In this document: piece after piece, positions 1 through 10,300 of the stretch
Position numbering within the stretch: position 1 is the first letter of the stretch
How the letters are laid out: each line of letters starts with the position of its first letter
Source: Prolixibacteraceae bacterium
GTDB lineage: Bacteria > Bacteroidota > Bacteroidia > Bacteroidales > Prolixibacteraceae
Length of the DNA: 64,000 bases
Direction: 5' to 3'
Assembly (NCBI GenBank): GCA_028377305.1
Contig: JAONJW010000009.1
Location: 1-64,000 of the forward strand
Notes under the pieces: generated by a model
What the model saw: the letters and a program-made list of their open reading frames with translations, nothing else
The model's database searches: none
Told to the model about the DNA's origin: nothing
Program-made: the position numbers and the translations under genes

Positions 1-1
1 T

Positions 2-136
2 ATTAGTCTAATTCATTACAGAAAACGACATGTCAAATACGATGAGTTGGGACTATCATTTCCAACCCTTTTACCTCAACTTACCATAGGGGATATCCAC
101 ACAGCATTAAATTTACCCTTTAAACTACATCAGTGA
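2..136 (+). CDS. C-terminal end of an unidentified protein, cut by the window edge
   Basis: A reading frame is open from base 2 to a TGA at 134-136 and gives 44 residues ending in LNLPFKLHQ. I do not recognise the family. The stretch is short enough that it could be open by chance. The 800 bases that follow carry repeats and no convincing gene, which suits the end of a transcription unit. Confidence 0.3.
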   Translation: MSLIHYRKRHVKYDELGLSFPTLLPQLTIGDIHTALNLPFKLHQ

Positions 137-240
137 GTTTATTTTGTGGTGGTGTAAATCAACCCCTATAAGAAAACAGCCTTCTAAAAGTGGATTATAC
201 AACACCAAACAGCTATTCCCTTATCCTTTTACCCCTATTT

Positions 241-490
241 AACACTGACTTACCCCTGACTTAATCCGTCCCTAATCCGTCGGTAATCTGTCGGTAATCC
301 GTCGATTGCCCATGGTTTCTCCAAGGTTCCTTCATGGTTCCTTCATCGATTTAACACTTTCGATGGACTAACCATGAAGAAACCATAAAGGAAGGGTGAG
401 AGATGGACGGATTAGGGACGGATTAGGGACGGATTACCGACAGATTAAGTCAGGGGTAAGTCAGGGGTAAGTCAGGGGTAAGTCAGGGTG
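241..490. repeat. Nested palindrome made of 11-bp tandem units
   Basis: The left half holds units with an 11-base period of the type ccgtccctaat, ccgtcggtaat, ctgtcggtaat and ends before a centre containing cttcatggtt and catcga. The right half carries the complements: tcgatg, aaccatgaag, three acggatta units, then four agtcaggggta-like units at about 449-490. The block can therefore fold into one long imperfect cruciform or hairpin with a short centre near 347-366. Each arm is internally repetitive, so the arms can pair in several registers. No gene overlaps it. Its role is unknown. It could be a protein-binding array, a mobile palindromic element or a strong transcription barrier. Confidence 0.85.
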
Positions 491-551
491 ATATAGGTGT
501 ATGTAAGAATTAAGTGGGAAAGAATTTAGGGAAGATACATACTTGGTAGCA

Positions 552-584
552 ACTTGATGTAGACTTGATGTAGACTTGATAGTA
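552..584. repeat. Short 11-bp tandem repeat (acttgatgtag)
   Basis: Three consecutive 11-base units occur: two identical acttgatgtag copies and one acttgatagta. The period equals that of the palindromic block 60 bases upstream, although the unit sequence differs. Confidence 0.7.
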
Positions 585-949
585 ATTCGACGGCAGTATT
601 TCAATAATTACAAATGAGCACATATCATATTATCAGTAATATATGTTTTTAATATTATCGATCAATCGACAGTAATACCATATGGACTTGTTGCGAACTT
701 AAGATGTGGTTTTATAAGGCTTGGAGCGAGTTTGGTAAGGAGAGAAGGTTGGGATAATCAATATTAAACTCTGACAGAGGTTTTTTGTTGTGTTTTTAAA
801 TATACGATGATCTATTTTGGGGGATCGAATAGATGCCATTGTTAAAGCTGGTTTATTTGATAACAATTCTTTTGTAAGTTTGTTACAACTAAGTTGACCG
901 ACCTTTTCAAAAGAGGGGTTAGCAAGACAATGATTAATCAACAGAAGTT

Positions 950-2380
950 ATGAAAAATATATTATTGGTTGCAGCAAGTGACCTTTCAAAAGATCAGGTA
1001 GTTCTTTTCCCAAAGGAACAACCAGAAGTGCTTTCTCAATTAGATGAGAATCAAATCATCTATATTAAGAATCAATTAGATAAAGAGCAGACAATCATTG
1101 GGATGCCATCATGCGATGGTTCATTTCAGTGGATGGTAGCGGTAGAGAAGAGCGATGACTGTATTAAGATGGCGGAAGCGCTACGTCAGTTAGGCGCAAA
1201 GGTTGTTGCTTTGATAAAAGGAGAACGTATCGCTTCTATTGGAGTTAAAAACCAAACGGAGATGGATCGTATTGCCCTTCCTTTTGTAGAGGGTATGGTG
1301 TTAGCGGACTATAAGTTTGAGAAGTATTTCACCAAGAAAGAGGAGTATCCACTATGCTCTATTGAGATAGATGATCGTATTTCAGAAGAGGCCCTGTTAG
1401 ATCTTACATCTGTGTTGAAGGCTACGATTAAGGCAAGAGACTTAGTGAATGAACCACAGTCGTTTTTGACAGCAACGCAGTTGTCTGAGGAGATGATTAA
1501 GATGGGAGAGGAAGCAAATATCTCGGTAACGGTCTTAGGAAAGAAGAAGATCGAAGAGCTGGGCATGGGAGGCCTTCTAGGGGTAAACAAAGGGAGTGTT
1601 GCTCCTCCAACTTTCACCATTATGGAGTATAAGCCTAAGGGAGCGGTGAATAGCGAACCGATAGTATTTGTCGGGAAAGGGGTCGTCTATGACACCGGAG
1701 GTTTAAGTCTAAAACCAACCGCAGCGAGTATGGACTATATGAAATCAGATATGGGTGGTGCAGCAGCAGTATCTTGTGCGACATATGCTATTGCATTGGC
1801 TAAGTTACCTTACCATGTGATCACTCTTGTACCAGCGACGGACAATAGACCATCGGGGGATGCTTATGCACCAGGCGATGTTCTAAAAATGTATAACGGC
1901 AAGACCGTAGAGGTATTAAATACGGATGCTGAAGGCAGACTAATTCTTGCCGATGCATTAAGTTATGCAGATAGATATAAGCCAGAGGTGGTGATGGATG
2001 TCGCTACATTAACAGGAGCAGCAGCTATTGCTATTGGTACTGAAGGTGCTGTCATCATGGGGAATGCTAAGGAGACATATTTCGAAGAGATTGATGAAGC
2101 TGGTTTTGCAACCCATGAGCGAAGTGTTCGTTTCCCTTTCTGGGATGAATATAGTAAGATGCTTGAGAGTGACATTGCCGATTTAAAAAACTTAGGAGGA
2201 CGAGAAGCCGGAGCAATTACAGCAGGTAAATTCTTGGAGAATTTCACCGAAAGTCCTTATATCCATCTAGATATTGCAGGTCCTGCCTTCCTTCATAGTG
2301 AGAAGGGATATATCAAAAAAGGAGGTAGTGGCTATGGTGTACGTCTTCTTTTTGAATGGATCAAAACAAGAGCCAAATAA
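950..2380 (+). CDS. Leucyl aminopeptidase, peptidase family M17
   Basis: A cytosolic di-zinc aminopeptidase that releases N-terminal residues from peptides. The 476-residue length is normal for the family. The N-terminal third is the variable regulatory domain. The catalytic C-terminal domain shows the metal and active-site segment VGKGVVYDTGG near residue 240 and the M17 signature NTDAEGRL at residues 324-331. The ATG at 950 is the first in frame. A weak hairpin (agattcc...ggaatct, 2489-2510) lies between this gene and pdxA. The substrate class cannot be refined from sequence alone. The family call is firm. Confidence 0.93.
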   Translation: MKNILLVAASDLSKDQVVLFPKEQPEVLSQLDENQIIYIKNQLDKEQTIIGMPSCDGSFQWMVAVEKSDDCIKMAEALRQLGAKVVALIKGERIASIGVKNQTEMDRIALPFVEGMVLADYKFEKYFTKKEEYPLCSIEIDDRISEEALLDLTSVLKATIKARDLVNEPQSFLTATQLSEEMIKMGEEANISVTVLGKKKIEELGMGGLLGVNKGSVAPPTFTIMEYKPKGAVNSEPIVFVGKGVVYDTGGLSLKPTAASMDYMKSDMGGAAAVSCATYAIALAKLPYHVITLVPATDNRPSGDAYAPGDVLKMYNGKTVEVLNTDAEGRLILADALSYADRYKPEVVMDVATLTGAAAIAIGTEGAVIMGNAKETYFEEIDEAGFATHERSVRFPFWDEYSKMLESDIADLKNLGGREAGAITAGKFLENFTESPYIHLDIAGPAFLHSEKGYIKKGGSGYGVRLLFEWIKTRAK

Positions 2381-2557
2381 TAAGATAAAGCACAAAAGAT
2401 GACAAAGGGAGTGAAGAAGAACTGAAAAATTGATTAAATTTGATTCATTAAACAAAGAACAATAAGTCATGACTTTATGTCTTTGGCTAGATTCCCCAAC
2501 GAAGGAATCTACCTGCCATGGTCATTTTCGAAGGAGACTTAACAATCATATATCATT

Positions 2558-3634
2558 ATGAACTTTCAAAAAATCAAAATAGGAATCACTCAGGGCGATA
2601 TCAATGGTGTCGGATATGAGGTGATCATTAAGTCTCTATCGGACGATCGTATTTTCGACTCTTGCACTCCCATTGTTTATGGTTCACCCAAGGTGGCGGC
2701 TTACCACAAGAAAGCCATTAATCATACCAAGGTCTCTTTTAACCAGATTGTAGATGCTTCGGAAGCCGAAGAGGGGAAAGCCAATATTTTGAATTGTATC
2801 TCTGAGAACACTCGTGTGGAGTTGGGGAAATCAACTACCATTGCAGGTGAGTCTTCGTATATGGCGTTGGAGAAAGCGTGTGCAGATCTGAAAGAGGGTA
2901 AGATTGATGTACTGATAACAGCTCCTATCTGTAAGGACAATATTCAATCGGAAGATTTCAGTTTTCCTGGTCACACAGAGTTCTTGTCAGAACAGTTCGA
3001 CTCGAAAGATCACCTGATGTTGATGGTTAGCGAACAGATGAAAATCGGTGTGGTGGCAGGTCATGTGCCTATTTCTCAGGTTTCGGAATTTATCACAGAA
3101 GAGCTGCTACTAAGTAAGATTCGAGTGATGCACCAAACCATGATGCAAGACTTTGGTATTGATGGCCCAAGGATTGCAGTGATGGGATTAAATCCACATG
3201 CAGGAGATAATGGGCTTCTAGGGAAAGAAGAAGAAGAGATTATCACACCGGCATTGAAAAAAGCACAGGAAGAGGGTATAATGGCAATGGGGCCTTATCC
3301 AGCAGATGGATTCTTTGGCAACGGAACATATCGCAACTTTGATGTTATTCTTGCGATGTATCACGATCAAGGACTGGTGCCTTTCAAAGCATTAGCTTTT
3401 GATGATGGAGTAAACTTCACTGCAGGATTACCGATCATTAGAACCTCTCCAGGCCATGGAACGGCATTTGATATTGCAGGAAAAGGGAAAGCCTCAGAGA
3501 ATTCATTCCGCAAAGCAATGTATCTTGCAATAGATCTTTATCGTAATCGTGAGATATACAAAGAGATCTCTAAGTCTCCTCTACAGAAATATGAGTTAGA
3601 AGATCGTCAGTCGATGGGAGACCGATCTATTTAA
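2558..3634 (+). CDS. pdxA: 4-hydroxythreonine-4-phosphate dehydrogenase PdxA
   Basis: Oxidises 4-phosphohydroxy-L-threonine in the DXP-dependent pyridoxal 5'-phosphate pathway. The length of 358 residues fits. Family features in order are an N-terminal GITQGDINGVGYE loop, PGHTEFL in the middle, NPHAGDNG with following acidic residues, GPYPADGFF, then YHDQGLVPFKAL and SPGHGTAFDIAGKG, which carry conserved histidines and glycines of the metal and substrate site. It stands alone, followed by a terminator before ruvA. The PdxA2-type isozymes of sugar catabolism are an alternative, but no catabolic neighbour is present. Confidence 0.95.
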   Translation: MNFQKIKIGITQGDINGVGYEVIIKSLSDDRIFDSCTPIVYGSPKVAAYHKKAINHTKVSFNQIVDASEAEEGKANILNCISENTRVELGKSTTIAGESSYMALEKACADLKEGKIDVLITAPICKDNIQSEDFSFPGHTEFLSEQFDSKDHLMLMVSEQMKIGVVAGHVPISQVSEFITEELLLSKIRVMHQTMMQDFGIDGPRIAVMGLNPHAGDNGLLGKEEEEIITPALKKAQEEGIMAMGPYPADGFFGNGTYRNFDVILAMYHDQGLVPFKALAFDDGVNFTAGLPIIRTSPGHGTAFDIAGKGKASENSFRKAMYLAIDLYRNREIYKEISKSPLQKYELEDRQSMGDRSI

Positions 3635-3706
3635 TCCCATTTGTTGATCATAAAGGTTTTCAAAACATACAGTACCTTTTGTATCGCAATGGAATATCGA
3701 ATAATC

Positions 3707-3738
3707 AAAGAGGCACTCCACAAGAGGGCCTCTTTTTT
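3707..3738 (+). terminator. Rho-independent terminator after pdxA
   Basis: Stem aaagaggc / gcctcttt with a 13-base loop, running directly into a T tract. It lies about 70 bases after pdxA and 25 bases before ruvA. Confidence 0.8.
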
Positions 3739-3761
3739 TGAGCAACAGAAAATATTAAGCT

Positions 3762-4343
3762 ATGTACGAATACATTAAAGGAAACTTGACAGAGGTAACC
3801 CCAACCTATGCCATTGTTGAAACAGGGGGGATTGGCTATCAGGTATTCATATCTTTAAATAGTTACCAGCAAATACAATCGCTATCACAGGCCACACTAT
3901 GGACCCATTTCGTAGTGCGTGAGGATGCCCAATCACTATATGGTTTTTCCGACAAAGAGGAGAGGGCTCTATTTCGTCATCTAATATCTGTAAATGGAGT
4001 AGGTTCCAACACTGCCATGGTGATGTTATCGTCCTTTCCAACACAAGAATTACTGCAAGCCATTCAAACCGACAATGTCAATGTGTTGAAAAGCATAAAA
4101 GGTATTGGAGCAAAAACAGCGCAGCGTATTCTTATCGATTTGAAAGACAAAGTAGGTAAAATTGAAGGTGAGGGTCAGATTGTAGCCTCTCAGAACAATA
4201 CGAATAAAAATGAAGCGTTATCTGCTATGGTGATGTTAGGTTTCAACAAGAAAGCAGCAGAGAAAGTTATTGATAAAATTTTGAAAGAAAATCCAGCGAT
4301 GGAAGTAGAACCAATTATCAAACTTGCACTGAAAAGCTTGTAA
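3762..4343 (+). CDS. ruvA: Holliday junction branch migration protein RuvA
   Basis: RuvA tetramers bind four-way junctions and load the RuvB motor for branch migration in recombinational repair. The 193-residue protein has the N-terminal OB-fold start MYEYIKGNLTEV with VETGGIGYQV, helix-hairpin-helix segments around VNGVGSNTAMVML and IKGIGAKTAQRIL (residues about 70-130), and a C-terminal three-helix domain (ALSAMVMLGFNKKAAEKVI) that contacts RuvB. Length is normal. The gene sits 46 bases before sprA. A ruvA-sprA neighbourhood is, to my knowledge, common in Bacteroidota. Confidence 0.96.
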   Translation: MYEYIKGNLTEVTPTYAIVETGGIGYQVFISLNSYQQIQSLSQATLWTHFVVREDAQSLYGFSDKEERALFRHLISVNGVGSNTAMVMLSSFPTQELLQAIQTDNVNVLKSIKGIGAKTAQRILIDLKDKVGKIEGEGQIVASQNNTNKNEALSAMVMLGFNKKAAEKVIDKILKENPAMEVEPIIKLALKSL

Positions 4344-4389
4344 CCCTAACACCATTTAGTGTGTAACCATTCAAGCCCAAGGAAACAGG

Positions 4390-7300
4390 TTGAGACAATT
4401 AGGTAAAATATGGATCCCCATTTGCATGATTCTATGCTTGGGGATCGCAATCAATAAAACGAACAAAGCATTTGGACGTAACTACACGTCCTCTCATTTA
4501 GAACGTTTCATCGAAAATCCTTCGATCTCTATTGCAGAAGATCCGATGGACCCATCGAAAGCTGCTCCTGACTCTACGGAGCTAACCCTGCCGCTTCCTG
4601 ATAACATGAAGACGGAGGAACATTATGATCCAACCACCAATCAATTTCTCATTGAACACAAGGTGGGGGGACTCTATTATCAACCTACAGAAGCGTTCAG
4701 CTTAGATGACTATGTCAACTACGACTTTGATCGTGCCATTCAACAGTACTGGCAAAAGAAGACTTCTAAATCGGTAGAGGAGAAGCAAAAATCTTTGATT
4801 CCTTCTATTAGCATCGGAGGAGAAGCTTTTACAAAAATATTTGGGAATAACACGATATCGATCAAGCCACAAGGTTATATCGAACTCTCTTTTGGCACAA
4901 AAACCAATAGAATTGATAATCCAGCTCTATCAGAACGATTACGAAAAACTACCACCTTTGACTTTGATGAAAAGATTAACCTTAGTGTGAAAGGTTCTAT
5001 TGGTAATCGACTTTCGATGGGAGTGAACTACAACACGGAGGCAACTTTTGACTTTGAGAATCGTATGAATCTTAATTTCAAAGGAGAAGAAGATGATATT
5101 GTTAAAAATATTGAAGCCGGTAATGTGTCAATGTCATCCGATAACTCTTTAATCAAAGGAGGAGTAAATCTTTTTGGGGTCAAAACAGATCTACAGTTTG
5201 GTAAACTGAATGTTTCTACAGTGTTATCTCAACAAAAGGGGGAGAGTAAAGTCATTAACACAGAAGGAGGAGCCACAAAAACGAACTTCAACTTACAAGT
5301 GTTAGATTATGAAGCCAACAAACACTTCTTCTTGAGTCAGATCTTTTATAGCCAATATGATCAATCGTTATCAAAGTTACCTATCATCGCTTCAAGTATC
5401 AATGTATCAAAATTAGAAGTTTGGGTGACCAATAAAACAGGTAACTATACACAGTCTCGTAATATTGTTGCATTTACCGACTTGGGAGAGCGTGGAAATA
5501 ATAAGCAAAATCATACCACCTTGACATCTGACGTGTCAGGACTACCTTATCCCGATAACACCTATCCTTGGAACGGAATTAATGATCTATATAACAAGAT
5601 GAATACCGATTACGGTGCCATTCGTGATATCGCTCAAGTAACAAGCACTTTAAGACCGTTGAAACAGAGTGATGGCTTTCTTCCTGTTCAAGATTATGAG
5701 AAGGTAGAGAATGCTCGTATGCTTACCCCTACTGAGTATACATTCAACCCTAAGTTAGGGTATATCTCTTTAAATAGATCACTAAGCCCTGATGAAGTAC
5801 TAGCTGTGGCTTATGAATATACTATCAATGGTAAAAGTTTTAGAGTGGGGGACTTCTCAACAGGGGGAATAGAGGCGCCACAAACACTATTTGTTAAGCT
5901 CTTAAAGAGTACGAACATCAACCCAAAGTTTAACTTATGGAAGTTGATGATGAAAAATATTTATGATTTAAATGCTTATCAAGTAAACCAAGATGGTTTT
6001 AGGTTAGATGTAGTCTATCAAGATAATAAAACAGGTTCCGACTTAAACTACCTGCCGGATGGTCCACTAAAAGAAGAAATCTTGATTCAGGTGATGAACT
6101 TGGACAATGTGAATATGCAAGGAGATCAACAGTCAGATGGTCTTTTCGACTTTATTCCAGGATATACCATAGACACAGAACGTGGAAAGATCATTTTCCC
6201 ATCTGTTGAGCCTTTTGGTAATTATCTAGAAAAGAAATTAGAGGGTGATCAAGCTGCGATTAAAAAGTATGTCTATCATGCTCTTTATGACAACACCAAA
6301 ACCATTGCAGAACAACAAGCAGAAAAGAATAAATTCGCATTGATTGGTAGCTATCAAGGAAGCTCAAACTCAGATATTCCTCTTAACACGATCAACTTAA
6401 CTCCAGGATCTGTAAAAGTAACTGCAGGAGGTCGAACACTGGTAGAGAATGTGGACTATGTCGTTGATTACACACTAGGAAGAGTACGAATTCTCAATCA
6501 ATCATTGATTGAGTCGGGACAATCCATCTCCATCTCCACAGAGAGTGAACAAATGTTCAGTATGCAACGAAAGACATTAATTGGAACTCAACTGAATTAC
6601 CAATTTACAGATAATTTCAATTTAGGAACTACGGTAATGTATCTTCAAGATAAGCCTCTAACCAGTAAAGTTAATTACGGTCAAGAGCCCATCTCTAACT
6701 TGATGTTGGGATTCAATGGAGGATATAAAACCGAATCACAGTTTCTAACCTCATTGGTAGATAAAATTCCATTGATCGACACCAAGGAAGTTTCAAATAT
6801 CTCTGTGGAGGGAGAGTATGCAAAACTATTCCCTGGAACATCTAATGCAATCAAAGAGTCCGGGGCAGCTTATCTAGATGATTTCGAAGGAACACAAACA
6901 AGCATCTCTCTGAAGACACAATACTTGTGGAGGTTGGCCAGTGTACCCCAGGGTAGAGATGATCTTCCTGAAGGAGACAAGACCAACGATATCTCGGCAG
7001 GATATAACAGAGCACTTCTTTCTTGGTATGTTATCGACCCTTTGATGCAAAGAGATACACCTAATACTCCTCCCAATATTAAAGGGAACGATGAGGAACA
7101 ATCAAAGAACAGCACGCGCGAGGTTTACCAAGATGAGATTTTTCCTAACACCAATAACGCCATTGGTCAACCAACCAATATACCAACATTCGATTTGGCA
7201 TACTATCCAAGTGAGCGCGGTCAATATAACTTTGAAACCGCAGGGTCTGCCAACTCAGGAGGAATCAATTCAGATGGTACGTTGAAAGATCCACAAAGTC

Positions 7301-10300
7301 GTTGGGGAGCCATTATGCGTAAGATTGAGACGCCCGATTTCGAGAATGCAAACATCGAATATATAGAATTTTGGGTGATGGACCCATATGCACATCTTAC
7401 AGATGCGGAGAGACAAAAAGCTGGTGGAGATCTATATTTCCAACTGGGTAATATCTCAGAGGATATCCTTCGTGATTCAAGAAAGTCATTTGAGAACGGG
7501 CTACCAATAGACGGAAGCTATGATGCAATTACCGATCAAACGTCATGGGGTAGGGTATCAAGGAATCAACCAACCGTAAATGCATTTGACAATAACCCTT
7601 CTTCTAGACAGTATCAAGATATTGGTTTAGATGGACTGCGAGATGAAGAAGAACGGACCTTCTATAATGACTATATTATGAATGTGAGTCAGATTGTCTC
7701 AGGAGAACCTCTAAATCGAATAAAGAATGACCCTTCTGGAGATAACTACCACTATTTTAGAGGGAGTGATTACGATCAACAACAATTGGGGATTCTTGAA
7801 CGCTATAAGTACTATAACGGAGTAGATGGAAACTCTCCTACAGATTCACAGTCGCCAGAATCGTATAATACCTCTTCAACTTCATTGCCCGATGGAGAGG
7901 ATATCAACCAAGATAATACCTTATCGGAGAATGAAAGTTACTATGAATATAAGATTAGTATGCGACCGAATGATTTTCAAGTTGGAACTAATTTCATTAC
8001 CGATAAGCGCATCGCAAAAGTAAAGTTGAAGAACTCTGAGGTAAGAGATGTAGAGTGGTATCAGTTTAAGGTTCCGGTGACCAAAGCAAGTAAAGTGATT
8101 GGTTCCATTAATGATTTTCGATCGATTCGTTTCGTCCGTATGATGATGAAAGATTGGGAAATTCCAGTAGTACTTCGTTTTGCTACACTTAACCTTGTTC
8201 GTGCAGATTGGAGAAAATATACGTTGAGCTTAGAAGACCCTACACGAGTAAACAATGAGCATACTGGTTTCGAGGTTTCTGCAGTAAATATTGAAGAGAA
8301 CTATGAAAAGCAGCCAGTAAACTACGTATTGCCTCCAGGTATTGACCGTGTAATCGATCCTGCAAATCCTCAACTAAGAGAATTAAATGAGCAATCTCTT
8401 TTGGTGAAAATAACGGATCTAGAAGATGGAGATGCTCGTGCAACATACAAAAATATCACTACCGATATGAGGATGTATAAACGCCTTAAATTGGAAGTGC
8501 ACGCAGAGCAGTTAGAAGACATGCAGACTCAAGATAATGAAGTGAGAGCATTTATACGTGTCGGATCTGATTATCAAGACAACTTCTATGAATATGAAGT
8601 TCCTCTAAAAATGACCCCTCCGGGACATTATAACAACGATTTAGAGAGGGATCGATTAACTGTTTGGCCTGAACAAAATAAGATGGACATTCTTCTAAAA
8701 GACCTTACAGATCTCAAACTCGCAAGAAACAAAGAGATGAGAAGAGCTGGGAGCGTTTTGGAGATGACCGATTTATATGAAACTCAAATTAACTATAAAG
8801 GTCATCCTCGTATCATACGAGTGAAAGGTAATCCCAATCTGGGGGATGTTCGTGTGGTGATGCTAGGAGTAAGAAACCCGAAATCTAATGGAGGCGATTT
8901 TGAGTCGGTAGAGGTTTGGTTTGATGAACTTCGTCTAACAGACGTAGATAACGAAGGAGGATGGGCTGCCTCAACAAGAATCAGAGGTAACCTAGCGGAT
9001 CTTGCGACGTTCTCTTTTGCAGGTAGTCATATGTCTTCAGGCTTTGGTAGCATAGAAGAGAGTGCAGTACAAAGAAGTATGGATGATAACAGTATTTATG
9101 ACTTTAGCTCTACGGTGGCATTCGGTAAATTCTTTCCGAAGAAATGGGGTGTAAAAATACCAATGTACTACGGCATCTCACAAAATGTGAAGACCCCGAA
9201 ATACAATCCACTGAATCCAGATATCAAGATGACCGATGCACTCGATGCATTAGAAACAGATGCACTCAGAAATGAGTTAAAAGCACAAGTGCAAGATAAA
9301 ACGGTTAAGAAGAGTATAAACTTCTCTGATGTTCGTATCGAACCACAAAAGAAGTCTAATAAAACACACTTATATGATATCTCAAATTTGTCATTTACCT
9401 TATCTCATAATACGACAACCCATAAGGATATCAACACCCAACAGAATGAGGAAAAAGAGTCGAAGTTTCTTTTTAGTTATAACTATACGAAACGCCCAAA
9501 ACCGGTGGAGCCATTCCGTAATGTTAAGTTTCTTCGCAGTCCATTGTTTAGAATCGTAAGAGACTTTAACTTCTACCTCTCTCCATCGCAGTTGTCGTTT
9601 CGATCTGATATGCAAAGCTACTATAGTGCGTTACAGTATCGTAACTTATCACAACCGGACTTTAAGTTGCCTACCTCTTATGTCCAAGACTTCAACTGGT
9701 ATCGATACTACAATTTACGTTACGATTTAACCAAGTCTATTAAACTGGACTTTGCTGCACAAAATAGATCACGTATCGATGTCCCATTGTATATGGAGGA
9801 GGAAGACAAAATTCGTAAAGCAGAAGACCCTTATCAGGCATATAAGCAATCGATCTTAGATAGTTTGCGCACAGGTGGAAGAAACACAGCATATAACCAA
9901 ACGATCAATGCAAGTTACACCCTTCCAATAAATAAAATTCCTTTATTGAGCTGGACCTCGTCGACATTAAGATATCAAGGGCGATACGATTGGAAGGCGG
10001 ACCCAATTCTTAAAGATTCAGAGGTGAACCTTGGAAACACAATCAGTAATGGATACTCTATTCAAGGGACAGCAGGTTTGAACTTTGTTAGCCTCTACAA
10101 CAAGGTTCCATATTTAAAGAAGGTGAACCGTAAGTTTGCTAGAAGTAGTAGAAGCCGATCCAAAGCAAGAGTCAAAACAAAAAATGTGGTTTACCAAGAC
10201 ACTATCGACTTGAGAGGGAAAAAGAAAAATGTAATTAAGCATAAGCTTAATACCAGGAAACTTCAAATATCATTCAAAGATAGTAGTGGTAAGACTATTA

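Noticed and set aside
699-941. 80-codon frame on the minus strand upstream of the aminopeptidase gene
   Set aside because: No recognisable family, no promoter or terminator, and composition of AT-rich non-coding DNA. It overlaps the likely promoter region of the gene at 950.
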